A DNA stretch of 15,011 bases, from contig JAEWSV010000247.1 in NCBI GenBank assembly GCA_023398155.1, positions 1 to 15,011 on the forward strand, read 5' to 3'. A program made the position numbers and the translations under genes. This DNA is from Spirochaetota bacterium (GTDB taxonomy: Bacteria; Spirochaetota; Spirochaetia; Treponematales; Breznakiellaceae). A model generated the notes under the pieces. It saw nothing but the letters and a program-made list of their open reading frames with translations. It ran no database searches and was not told where the DNA came from. Within the stretch, counting starts at the first letter, position 1, and the number at the start of each line of letters is the position of its first letter. This document shows, piece after piece, positions 1-7,053 of this stretch.

Positions 1-1
1 C

Positions 2-20
2 CGCTGGGCTCCGCCCAGCG
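2..20. terminator. GC-rich perfect hairpin, possible terminator
   Basis: An 8-base arm (2-9) and its exact reverse complement (13-20) flank a 3-base loop. The hairpin starts 12 bases beyond the stop of the minus-strand 4-TM gene, so it is well placed to end that operon. On the minus strand the bases after the hairpin lie outside the window, so a U-tract cannot be checked. On the plus strand a run of five T (30-34) follows after ten bases, so it could instead end a plus-strand transcript entering from the left. The structure is clear; its function is inferred. Confidence 0.4.
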
Positions 21-32
21 ACGCCCCGGTTT

Positions 33-458
33 TTACCCCCGACTCTCCGCATTTTTCGCCTCGTCCTCGCTCGCCTGAATGGCCTTGAGCCGTTCGTTCA
101 GTTTGCGGTAGCGCGCGTACCCTAGGGCCGCCATAGCCAAGCCGCTTGCTTCCGCGAGCAGGACGAGGATGCCGAGATGGAGCGGCTGCCTTATTCCGAG
201 GGTGACGGCTCCCGCCACGGTGCCGCAAGCGATCACGGCAGCGATGGACAAGAAACCGAGCGCCGTCTTCCCGCCTAAGTTTTGGTAGAAGAATTGGAAG
301 GCGAATCTGGCGGCGAGTCCGATGATCGCGCCGACTCCCGCGCCTTCGAGGATTTCGAATATCGGTCTCCCGAGGAGGATCGCGACGGGAAGGGAAACCA
401 GCCCTCCGACGATGGCCGAAAGTAATGCGATGATGAAAAGCTCTTTTGCGTTTTTCAC
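33..458 (-). CDS. Small four-helix membrane protein, possible LytTR partner
   Basis: A 141-residue protein with about four hydrophobic segments (roughly residues 7-29, 38-56, 66-86 and 92-113) and a charged cytoplasmic-looking tail rich in Lys and Glu. It starts at GTG (456-458), preceded by a strong ribosome site (AGAGGAG, six bases upstream), and ends in TAA. It lies 15 bases after the LytTR gene, in the same reading frame. In Firmicutes, a LytTR protein without a receiver followed by a 3-4 TM protein (DUF3021, or the HdrM/BrsM inhibitors) is a known arrangement in which the membrane protein holds the regulator in check. Size, topology and position match, but I cannot confirm DUF3021 membership by eye. 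It is the last gene of the four-gene operon. Confidence 0.8.
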   Translation of the reverse strand: MKNAKELFIIALLSAIVGGLVSLPVAILLGRPIFEILEGAGVGAIIGLAARFAFQFFYQNLGGKTALGFLSIAAVIACGTVAGAVTLGIRQPLHLGILVLLAEASGLAMAALGYARYRKLNERLKAIQASEDEAKNAESRG

Positions 459-473
459 GTTCCGCTCCTCTTC

Positions 474-1025
474 CTACATCCCCAAAAGGGCCTTGAAATC
501 GGCGACGTAGCGCCGCGAGACTTCCAGCTCCGTTGCGGTCCTCTTGAGCCGCAGGAGCAGCCTCCCCCCGAACCAGGGGAGTATCTCCTCAATAGAGGCT
601 ACGTTGACGATGAAGGATTTGTGGATCCGCGCGAAGGAGCGGGACTGGAGCCGCGCCTCCAGCTCGTAGAGCTTCTCCTGCACCTCGTAGCGCACGTTCT
701 CCGCCAGGCAATAGACGCAGTTTCCCTCCGCCTCGAAGTACGCGATCCGCTCGATCTTGAGCGGATGGTAGGCCTCGTTCTTCTTCCCGGTGATGAGGTT
801 AGGCCGCTTTGCGGCCTGCGAAGCAGAGAGTTCGGAGAGGAAGGCGAGGGCGGAGCCGAGGGCGTCCGCGTCGAAGAGGAGGCAGGGCCCCGATTCCGGT
901 AGAGCCCGACCGCGCTCCACGATGGAGAATTCCGCGTCATCCGATACGTCGATCCCTCGGGATTCCAGCGCTCGCCTCAGCGCGTTCTCGGAGGTCGGAC
1001 CGCACCTGAGCCTGACCTTGATCAT
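474..1025 (-). CDS. LytTR-domain DNA-binding transcriptional regulator
   Basis: A 183-residue regulator. The C-terminal 100 residues are a LytTR DNA-binding domain, recognisable from the run of signatures IERIAYFEAEGNCVY, YEVQEKLYELE, FARIHKSFIVN, and the final RRYVADFKALLG. The N-terminal 75 residues lack the phospho-acceptor pattern of a receiver domain, so it is not a standard two-component regulator; the same layout occurs in LytTR proteins paired with small membrane proteins. I chose the ATG at 1023-1025, two bases after the radical SAM stop and behind GGGAAG with a 9-base spacing. An upstream in-frame ATG at 1076 would add 17 residues inside the previous gene and has less support. It probably controls its own operon and perhaps other targets, which the sequence does not reveal. 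Confidence 0.88.
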   Translation of the reverse strand: MIKVRLRCGPTSENALRRALESRGIDVSDDAEFSIVERGRALPESGPCLLFDADALGSALAFLSELSASQAAKRPNLITGKKNEAYHPLKIERIAYFEAEGNCVYCLAENVRYEVQEKLYELEARLQSRSFARIHKSFIVNVASIEEILPWFGGRLLLRLKRTATELEVSRRYVADFKALLGM

Positions 1026-1027
1026 GG

Positions 1028-2317
1028 TTAGCGGCTTCCCGTATTCCGATAATTCAGGTTCGAGCCGTAGGCCCAAAACGCCGTCGTCATGCTCCTCGTC
1101 AAGAACAAGGTCCTCAAGAATTTATACGCCAGGCTGGAAGGCGCGTAGATCCTCTTCCAACATCGATCCAGTATCCGCCGGAAGGCATCCGGCTCCATAT
1201 TTGCGAGCGCGTAGGTCAATTCGCCCATGTCGTAGCGATCCCAATCAGCCGGGAAGGCCGTGCGCGTCAGGCGGCCCTCGCGCTCGTACTGGGCGAAGAG
1301 GCGCGTGCCGGGAAGCGGCGTAAGGATCGTGGTCTGAACCACGTCTATCGCGGCTTTCTGGATGTAGTCGGTCTTCCTCGCCATGCTCGCCTCCGTCTCC
1401 GCGTCCGAACCGAAGATGAAGGCCCCGAGCACGGCGATCCCGTGCCGATGGATGGCGCGGAAGGCCCGCTCGTACTCCCTCTTGAGATTCAGGCGCTTGC
1501 CCATGGCCTTAAGCTCCTCAGGGTCGGCCGACTCCAGGCCGATGAAGACCATTTTACATCCGCTTTCGGATGCCCAGCGCAAAACCTCCGGATTATCCGC
1601 GAAGTTTATGGAAGCCTGGCAGAACCACGACTTTTTCAGATTGCGCTCCACCATGCCCTTGAATAGCGCGATCGCGCGTTCCTCGGCGCCCTGCCCGTAA
1701 CCGAGGATGTTGTCGTCCACGAAGAAGAGGTAATCCTGGGGGATGCCCTCGATCTCGTCCAGCACGGCCTCCACCGGCCGCTGGCGGTAGCGCCTTCCGT
1801 TGAAGGGTGTTACCGAACAGAAATAGCAGTCCATGGGACAGCCGCGGGAGCTCTGCACCGTGGCGAAGAGGTAGTCGGGACTGAAGAGGTCCCGGCGGGG
1901 CGCGGGGATGCCTGCGAGGTCCACCGGCCGCCCCTCGTAGCGCTGCTTGAGCTCACCCGCTTCGAAGTCGGAGAGGACTTCGTTCCAGACCCCCTCGGCC
2001 TCGCCTATCACGATGGCGTCGGCGTGGCGGAGCGCCTCGTCGCGGACCATGGACGCGTGTATGCCGCCCATCACGACCGGAATTCCAGCCTCGCGGTACT
2101 CGTCCGCGATCTCGTAGGCGCGATTGGCGGAAGAGGTGAAGACCGTGATGCCGACCAGGTCTCCACCGACGAATTCGAAGGGGCGGATGTTCTCGTCCAC
2201 CAGGATCACCCGGTAGTCGCTCGGGGTGAGGGCCGCGATCACGCCGAGGCCGAGGGGCGGGAACCGGGAGGAGGCGTTTATGGTAAGCCCCGTTTTGTGC
2301 GGATTCACGGGATTCAC
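1028..2317 (-). CDS. B12-binding-type radical SAM protein
   Basis: A 429-residue enzyme with an N-terminal cobalamin-binding-like Rossmann domain (about 20-125; VGITVFTSSA and VVMGGIHAS strands, IGEAEG) and a radical SAM barrel. The 4Fe-4S cluster motif CxxxCxxC is at Cys160, Cys164 and Cys167, and the family's FIGLES strand follows. This superfamily (BchE-, HpnP-like) cleaves S-adenosylmethionine to start radical methylation or rearrangement; the substrate here is unknown. The N-terminus lacks an obvious DxHxxG cobalamin ligand motif, as is common in the class. The start is GTG directly after the TAG of the 142-residue gene, and since that TAG is in frame no longer start is possible. No clear ribosome site is visible, suggesting translational coupling. 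It sits between a membrane protein and the LytTR regulator. Confidence 0.88.
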   Translation of the reverse strand: MNPVNPHKTGLTINASSRFPPLGLGVIAALTPSDYRVILVDENIRPFEFVGGDLVGITVFTSSANRAYEIADEYREAGIPVVMGGIHASMVRDEALRHADAIVIGEAEGVWNEVLSDFEAGELKQRYEGRPVDLAGIPAPRRDLFSPDYLFATVQSSRGCPMDCYFCSVTPFNGRRYRQRPVEAVLDEIEGIPQDYLFFVDDNILGYGQGAEERAIALFKGMVERNLKKSWFCQASINFADNPEVLRWASESGCKMVFIGLESADPEELKAMGKRLNLKREYERAFRAIHRHGIAVLGAFIFGSDAETEASMARKTDYIQKAAIDVVQTTILTPLPGTRLFAQYEREGRLTRTAFPADWDRYDMGELTYALANMEPDAFRRILDRCWKRIYAPSSLAYKFLRTLFLTRSMTTAFWAYGSNLNYRNTGSR

Positions 2318-2746
2318 CTATACGAGCGTCTTTCGCGTATCCTGGGCTTGGGGCGCCTGAGGCTCAGCCTGGATTCGGGAATCCGCTCGCAGTCCTTTAA
2401 GGATGATCGCGGCGCCGCTGCCGTACGCGAGGATGCTCAAGAGGAAGCAGACCGCGAAGGAGAAGACGATGGCGGCGTCCCGCGGGATGGTGAAGGCGGC
2501 TGAGCAGATCGTGGAGAGCGAGAAAATGAGGACGGGCATGACGAAGGGCGTCCGTTCATCGATCTTGCAGATGGGGTCTCGGTTTCGGAGGGCCGCGCCG
2601 ACCATCGAAAGGTAGGTGGCCGTAAAGCCGATCAGGAAGATCGCGAAGTCGAGGATCATGTCCGCTTTCTTAGGCATGATGAGGGCGGAGGGGATTCCGG
2701 TGACGAGCAGGAAACCGGCGAGGGGGAGGAAGTACCTTTTCTTCAT
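2318..2746 (-). CDS. Hypothetical four-helix membrane protein
   Basis: A 142-residue protein of unknown family. It has four hydrophobic segments (about 7-25, 31-53, 67-88 and 91-117) followed by a polar tail rich in Gln, Ala and Pro. The ATG has a good ribosome site (GGAGG, 5-base spacing), and this is the first gene of the minus-strand operon. It ends in TAG, and the radical SAM gene begins on the very next base in the same frame. It could assist or anchor the radical SAM enzyme or its substrate, but nothing in the sequence shows that. The tail lacks recognisable metal ligands. Confidence 0.72.
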   Translation of the reverse strand: MKKRYFLPLAGFLLVTGIPSALIMPKKADMILDFAIFLIGFTATYLSMVGAALRNRDPICKIDERTPFVMPVLIFSLSTICSAAFTIPRDAAIVFSFAVCFLLSILAYGSGAAIILKGLRADSRIQAEPQAPQAQDTRKTLV

Positions 2747-2883
2747 ACGCGCCTCCGTTTATTGGGCGGATGGTAGCGCGAATGAAGAACGGCGAGTCTA
2801 AGAATGTGGCAAGAGGTCGTAAATGGGATGCAAGCGGTCGCCGGCGAACCTACTGAGCATAGGAATCGGGCCTCGCGGCGTTG

Positions 2884-2985
2884 GTGGGCTCCGTTACGCT
2901 CCCGATCATCAAAGGTATCTACCAGAAGGGCGCGGGCCGGCCGATTCCGTTGGCCGCCGCGCGTCCGCATCCGTATGTTTGGTAA
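2884..2985 (+). other. Possible short ORF or gene remnant upstream of mrp
   Basis: In the 268-base divergent gap (2747-3014) one plus-strand frame reads without a stop from 2863 to a TAA at 2983-2985. From GTG 2884 it would encode 33 residues, including TLPIIKGIYQKGAGRPIPL and ending HPYVW. The residue mix and codon use look more like protein than the two other frames. No ribosome site or good start is visible, so it may be a remnant of a lost gene, a short leader peptide, or chance. Its stop lies inside the left arm of the inverted repeat in front of mrp. Apart from this, the promoter-like elements and the repeat, I see nothing else in the gap. Confidence 0.15.
2950..2979 (+). promoter_or_regulatory. 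Weak sigma70-like promoter for mrp
   Basis: TTGGCC (2950-2955), an 18-base spacer and TATGTT (2974-2979), each matching four of six consensus bases. Transcription would start near 2986, giving a 5' leader of about 29 bases that contains the AGGAG ribosome site of mrp (3001-3005). It is assigned by eye and has only moderate matches. Confidence 0.35.
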
Positions 2986-3012
2986 CGTCCATCGAAATGA
3001 AGGAGTTACCAA
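2979..3012 (+). repeat. Inverted repeat flanking mrp start region
   Basis: TTGGTAAC (2979-2986) and its exact reverse complement GTTACCAA (3005-3012) are separated by 18 bases. The left arm overlaps the end of the predicted -10 box and the start point, and the right arm overlaps the last base of the ribosome site. If transcription starts near 2986 it would work as a DNA operator; if a transcript comes from further upstream it could form a hairpin holding the ribosome site at the loop edge. No known regulator is recognised. Confidence 0.4.
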
Positions 3013-3014
3013 TC

Positions 3015-3788
3015 ATGAAAGGTCTCGAGAAACTCGGGAAGCGGAATATACGGCGTATCATTGGCGTGGCTAGCGGCAAGGGCGGGGTGGGGAAGTCCAC
3101 CACCACCGTGCTCCTGGCCCGGGCCCTGGCCGCGTCGGGCCGGTCGGTCGGCGTGCTCGACGGCGATCTTACGGGGCCGAGCGCGCCGCGGCTCTTCGGC
3201 GTGAGCGGGAAGCCGGGGGAGGGCACGGGCGAAAAGATGCTTCCCCTCGTGGACGGCCAGGGAATCAAGCTCGTCTCGATCAACATGTATCTCCCTTCGG
3301 AAGACGATCCCGTCATCTGGCGGGGGCCCCTCCTCGGAAAGGCGCTCACCCAGTTCTACGGCGACGCGGAGTGGGGCGAGCTCGACTACCTCATCGTCGA
3401 TTTTCCGCCCGGAACGGGCGACGTGGTCCTCACCGGCTTCCAGCAGCTCCCCGTGGACGGCCTCGTCATCGTCGCCACGCCGCAGGATTTCGTCTCCATG
3501 ATCGTGCGGAAGTCGGTCAAGATGGCGGTGAAGACGAAGATAAGCGTCCTCGGTTTCGTGGAGAATATGGGCGCGATGGTCTGTCCCCACTGCGGGGAAG
3601 AATTCAATCTCTTCGCCCAGGGGAGCGCCGCCGATTCGGCCGCCGAGCTCGGCGTGCCGCTTTTGGCCCGCTTCGCGTGGCGTAAGGAGCTCGCCCAAGC
3701 GGGGGCCATCGTGTGGGAGGATCTCCCCGCGGATCTCCGCGCCGCGGCGGGCTCGCTCGCGGCGGCGGTGGAAAAGGCGGTTACTTAG
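3015..3788 (+). CDS. mrp: Mrp/ApbC-family Fe-S cluster carrier ATPase
   Basis: A 257-residue MRP/NBP35-type P-loop ATPase that carries and transfers 4Fe-4S clusters in the cytoplasm. It shows the deviant Walker A GKGGVGKST (21-29), the DGDLTGPSAP switch strand (49-58), Walker-B-like DYLIVDFPPGTGD (124-136), and the cluster-binding CxxC at Cys190 and Cys193 in VENMGAMVCPHCG. It lacks the N-terminal DUF59/MIP18 domain of longer Mrp proteins, so it is the short form. I chose the ATG at 3015 because AGGAG (3001-3005) lies nine bases upstream; a longer frame to 2823 is open but non-family in sequence, and ATG 2997 would put the ribosome site inside the gene. Its 3' end overlaps the convergent polyferredoxin gene by 8 bases. 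It may supply clusters to that neighbour, which is inference. Confidence 0.93.
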   Translation: MKGLEKLGKRNIRRIIGVASGKGGVGKSTTTVLLARALAASGRSVGVLDGDLTGPSAPRLFGVSGKPGEGTGEKMLPLVDGQGIKLVSINMYLPSEDDPVIWRGPLLGKALTQFYGDAEWGELDYLIVDFPPGTGDVVLTGFQQLPVDGLVIVATPQDFVSMIVRKSVKMAVKTKISVLGFVENMGAMVCPHCGEEFNLFAQGSAADSAAELGVPLLARFAWRKELAQAGAIVWEDLPADLRAAAGSLAAAVEKAVT

Positions 3789-4974
3789 TCGCCGGGGCCT
3801 CCGCGGCGTCGCCTCCCTCGCCCGCGTAGGGGAGGCCGAGGAGGCGCGCGACCGCGGTGCGGACCGTATCCGCTTCAAAGGCAGCGCCGAGGACAGCCCC
3901 GGTGTCCTTGAGCCGCGTGCCGGGCGGCACCGCCGCGGAATCGACCCCCGACTCGCGATAGAGCGCCGAAAGGTCTACGCCGTAGGAAGAGGCCACCTCG
4001 GCCCAGGTGGAGGAGCCCTTTATATCTTCGACCTTGAGGTCGCCTGCCGCGGCCCGCTCCTGGAGCGTAGGCGGGATGAAGGCGATGAGCCCGGAAGCTT
4101 TTCCTGCGCCGAGCACGCCGACGTAGACGCCGACGCCGACGAGGGCGACGAGGCCGAGCCGTACCGGCCTTCCGGCGAGGAAGCCCTTGAGGGTGCCTTT
4201 CTTGGTAGGGCAGGCGCTCACGCATTCCATGCAGCCGATGCATTCGGCCGAATCCACCGAGTCGACTGTCATGACGGCTACGTTCATCGGACAGGAACGG
4301 TCGCACCGGACGCACGAGATGCAGGTTGCCGCCTCCCGCCTGATCCTGAAGAACGGCACGCGGGACAGGAGCGCGTTGAAGGCGCCGAGCGGACAGACGT
4401 ACTTGCAGAAGGCGCGCTCGTAGAGGGCGGAAAGCAGGAGCGATGCGACGAGGATGGCGAAGCCCACGGCGAACTCGCCCCAGACCTCGCCGAGGCCCGC
4501 GCTCAGGTGGCCGTAGGCGGCCCAGGGATCGTAGGGCCGGATGATGAGGGTGCCGGTGATCCAGCTTCCCGCCACCACCGCCAGGAGGACGAGGTATTTG
4601 AAATAGCGGAGAACGGAATCGAGGGCGCGGGGGACGGTGAATCGTTTCTTGAAGACCAGCCGGCCGAGGCGGCCGAAGACGCCCTGCAGGGCGCCGAGGG
4701 CGCAGATCCAGCCGCAGAAGAAACGGGAAAGGACGAGTCCGAGGGCGACGATGAGGACGAGGAGCGCGATGTTGGAGGGCTCGATCCGCCGGATGAGTTC
4801 GCCGCCGGCGACGAGCTTGTAGAGCGTCTCGATGCCGCCGAAGGGACAGAGCGCGTCCACCGCGGGGAAATTCCGCGCGACCTGGTGGAGGACGGCGACG
4901 GTCGTGGTGAAAACCAGGAAAAAACCGAGCGAGATACGGCGGGCGAGCTGCAGGGAAGACATCTTCATGCGCAT
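3781..4974 (-). CDS. NapH-like polyferredoxin membrane protein
   Basis: A 397-residue inner-membrane electron-transfer protein with about five to six TM segments (near 14-33, 67-86, 124-145, 167-186 and 273-300). It has the N-terminal CPFGG motif (Cys43), two membrane motifs FFCGWICALGA (Cys87, Cys91) and FCKYVCPLGA (Cys190, Cys194), and two 4Fe-4S ferredoxin motifs (Cys218/221/224/228 and Cys245/248/251/255). This layout is that of the NapH/CcoG-like Fer4_5 family; the redox partners are unknown. After the last TM, residues about 312-380 form an extra soluble domain (DIKGSSTWAEVASSYGVDL, then PPGTRLKD and a helix) that resembles small domains on other membrane redox proteins. The start ATG has GAGGAG five bases upstream. 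There is no partner flavoprotein or quinol dehydrogenase gene next to it. Confidence 0.88.
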   Translation of the reverse strand: MRMKMSSLQLARRISLGFFLVFTTTVAVLHQVARNFPAVDALCPFGGIETLYKLVAGGELIRRIEPSNIALLVLIVALGLVLSRFFCGWICALGALQGVFGRLGRLVFKKRFTVPRALDSVLRYFKYLVLLAVVAGSWITGTLIIRPYDPWAAYGHLSAGLGEVWGEFAVGFAILVASLLLSALYERAFCKYVCPLGAFNALLSRVPFFRIRREAATCISCVRCDRSCPMNVAVMTVDSVDSAECIGCMECVSACPTKKGTLKGFLAGRPVRLGLVALVGVGVYVGVLGAGKASGLIAFIPPTLQERAAAGDLKVEDIKGSSTWAEVASSYGVDLSALYRESGVDSAAVPPGTRLKDTGAVLGAAFEADTVRTAVARLLGLPYAGEGGDAAEAPATK

Positions 4975-5070
4975 GGGGACTCCTCAGGCGATCGAGATTG
5001 GGCTGAGTATCGCACTTTGATATAGCAAAAATCGTGCCGGCCTCATTCCGCTGAAAAACCGGACGTATCT

Positions 5071-5076
5071 ATTATA
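5071..5076 (-). promoter_or_regulatory. Consensus -10 box upstream of the polyferredoxin gene
   Basis: A perfect TATAAT on the minus strand in the gap between murD and the polyferredoxin gene. The -35 at 17 bases is poor (CCATCA), so it may need an activator. Transcription near 5064 would give a leader of about 90 bases. Within that leader, CTCAG (minus strand, 5007-5003) can pair with CTGAG (4987-4983), which overlaps the ribosome site. The rest of the 239-base gap shows no gene. Confidence 0.45.
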
Positions 5077-5213
5077 AGCCCATTTTCGAACCGTGATGGA
5101 CGCGACGGTGGGGCGCCGCGGGTAATTATTTCTCCCCATGGGAATTCGTTTCCCCGTGGGCTGGACGAGGCCGAGAGCTGCGGCGCAGATGTCGCGACGG
5201 GGAGCGGGCGTCC

Positions 5214-6683
5214 TTATTTCACGAGGCGGTTTACGGCATCCTTCCACTTCTTGCCGCGGTCGAATTCGTTGAGGAACATGCCGAAGGAGGTGCAGCCCGG
5301 CGAAAGGACCACGACGTCTCCGGCCGTCGCCGCGGCTGCGGCCGCTAAGACCGCATCGTCGAGGGCGCCGAAGGGGCCGCTATAGGGTAGGCCGGCGGCA
5401 TCCAGGAGGGGGGCGAGCTTGACGCTGCCGGTTCCGGCGAGGAGGACGACGGCTTTCGCGCGCCGCGCCGCCTGGACGAGGGGCGCGAAATCGAGGGCCT
5501 TATCGTTGCCGCCCGCCACGAGCACCGGCCGCGTCCCGAAGGCTTCCACCGCGGCTGCGGCGGCCTCGGGGATGGTAGCCGCCGAGTCGTTGTAGAAACG
5601 CACTCCGCCCGCCATGTGGAAGAATTCCAGCCGGTGGTCGATTCCGGGGAAGGACGCGAGCCCGTCCCGTATAGCTTGAGGAGAGAGGCCGAGATCGAGG
5701 AGGGCGAGGCCCGCGGCGAGCAAGTTGCGCTTCTGGTGGGATCCGGGCGTGAGCAGGCTCTCCGGCACCAGTTCCACGAGCTTCCCCTCCGGGGTACGGG
5801 CCAGGCCGCTTCCGCTGCCGCCGTCGATCCAGCCGCCGACTTTGCCTTCCTCCAGCGGAGACGAGGAGTACACGAGGACCCTCGCCTTCGTCTCGGCCGC
5901 GAAAGACCGGCCCCAATCGTCGTCGCCCGTGACCGTGACGTCGTCGCCGTCCTGTCCCGCGTAAATGACGCGCTTGTCGGCCACGTAGGCATCCATGGTG
6001 CCGTAGCGGTCCAGGTGGTCGGGCATGATCGCGGTGAGCACCGCGGCGCGGGGTTTGAGCAAGGCGGCCTTCCGGCCGAGAGAGTCGCGGCTGCCGTCAT
6101 CGCGTAGCCTGCGGGCGAGATCCCCGAGTTGCCAACTGGAAAGCTCCAGGACGACGTCGTCGCCTTCCCTGATAGCGTCGAGGAAGCCGAGGGGGGAAAC
6201 GGTGATGTTACCGCCGAGGAAGGCGCGGCGATCGGCGCCGTTCTTGCGCACCGCGTCGGCGGCGGCCCGTCCCAGGACCCAGTGGAGGGCGGAGGCGGTG
6301 CTCGACTTCCCTTTGGACCCCGTGACGGCCGTGATCCTGCCGGGACATTGGGCCAGGAAGATGGAGAGGTCCGTTTCCACCCTGCGCGAAACCGCGAGGA
6401 AGGGTGAGTCCGGCTTGACCGCGGGATTCTTCACCACGAAGTCCGCGGCCTTAAAATCCTCCAGCTCGTGGCGGCCGAGGACGTAGCGAATGGGGAAGCC
6501 CGAAAGCTTTTCGATGGACGGCCCGAGCGTTTTCTCGTCCCGGAGGTCGGTCACCGTTACCGTGGCGCCTCGGGAGGCGAGGAAACGGGCGGACTCGAGG
6601 CCTCCTCCGTTGAGGCCGAGGCCCATGACGACTACCTTCGCGCCCGCGTAGGCGTTTTTCGGGACATTGCGATCAGAACTCAA
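5214..6683 (-). CDS. murD: UDP-N-acetylmuramoyl-L-alanine--D-glutamate ligase
   Basis: MurD adds D-glutamate to UDP-MurNAc-L-Ala in the cytoplasm using ATP. From the chosen TTG it has 489 residues, slightly longer than the usual 440-460. Features in order: N-terminal GLGLNGGG nucleotide-fold loop, the P-loop TGSKGKSST (121-129), the central PDHLDRYGTMDAYVADK segment with the likely carbamylated lysine, FYNDSAATIPEA, and the C-terminal LSPGCTSFGMF signature with DRGK. I chose TTG at 6681-6683 because AAGGAG lies seven bases upstream; ATG at 6704 would add seven residues but has no ribosome site, and the frame is open to 6761 inside the upstream gene. The start overlaps the end of the upstream gene by 11 bases, so murD probably depends on the promoter at 7628-7656. 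It ends in TAA. Confidence 0.95.
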   Translation of the reverse strand: MSSDRNVPKNAYAGAKVVVMGLGLNGGGLESARFLASRGATVTVTDLRDEKTLGPSIEKLSGFPIRYVLGRHELEDFKAADFVVKNPAVKPDSPFLAVSRRVETDLSIFLAQCPGRITAVTGSKGKSSTASALHWVLGRAAADAVRKNGADRRAFLGGNITVSPLGFLDAIREGDDVVLELSSWQLGDLARRLRDDGSRDSLGRKAALLKPRAAVLTAIMPDHLDRYGTMDAYVADKRVIYAGQDGDDVTVTGDDDWGRSFAAETKARVLVYSSSPLEEGKVGGWIDGGSGSGLARTPEGKLVELVPESLLTPGSHQKRNLLAAGLALLDLGLSPQAIRDGLASFPGIDHRLEFFHMAGGVRFYNDSAATIPEAAAAAVEAFGTRPVLVAGGNDKALDFAPLVQAARRAKAVVLLAGTGSVKLAPLLDAAGLPYSGPFGALDDAVLAAAAAATAGDVVVLSPGCTSFGMFLNEFDRGKKWKDAVNRLVK

Positions 6684-7029
6684 GCCGGAACTCCTTCTGT
6701 TCATCCGCGTTAAGATACGGCGTAACCCGTAAGTCGGTCCAGGGTTTGCCCAGGCTTTCATCGGCCCTTGCCTTCAGTTCGGTAAAAACGGGGAGGCTTT
6801 CGGAGAAGTCGGCTTCCTTGAGCGCGGCCTGGATCCTTTCCATCTCGGGGGCGAGGAAGGCGATGGCGGCGTGCAGGTAGGGGAGCAATCGCGTTCGTTC
6901 TTCGCCCAGGGGATTCGGAACCGTCATGCAGACGGTCTTATATTTGCAGGTGAAAGGATAAAAGGGATAGCTCCGTTTTCCGGCCGTCAAGAAAAGCCGG
7001 GAGAAGAATTTGGTGAGTTCGGTATCCAT
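6673..7029 (-). CDS. C-terminal part of an amber-split hypothetical protein
   Basis: The 118-residue segment after an ATG at 7027-7029 continues in the same frame as the 187-residue gene upstream; only a TAG (7054-7056) and eight sense codons lie between. The ATG has no visible ribosome site, so independent translation is doubtful. I read this as the second half of one protein of about 314 residues whose gene is broken by a point mutation, a sequencing or assembly error, or stop-codon readthrough. The content is soluble (LTKFFSRLFLTAGKRSYPFY, then a helical region up to LEF) with no family I recognise. Its final codons overlap the murD start. Confidence 0.5.
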   Translation of the reverse strand: MDTELTKFFSRLFLTAGKRSYPFYPFTCKYKTVCMTVPNPLGEERTRLLPYLHAAIAFLAPEMERIQAALKEADFSESLPVFTELKARADESLGKPWTDLRVTPYLNADEQKEFRLEF

Positions 7030-7053
7030 CCAGATGCCGCGGACGAAATAGCC

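Noticed and set aside
2747..2850. Sigma70 promoter for the 142-residue gene (TTGCCA or TACCAT elements)
   Set aside because: No -35/-10 pair with acceptable spacing and matches could be found; any promoter is too weak to call by eye.
2823..3014. N-terminal extension of Mrp by 64 residues
   Set aside because: The extension shows no family-like sequence, and the AGGAG site fits the ATG at 3015.
5135..5160. Hairpin between murD and the polyferredoxin gene as a murD terminator
   Set aside because: The 8-base stem has a C-A mismatch on the minus strand, a 10-base loop and no U-tract, so I do not call it a terminator.
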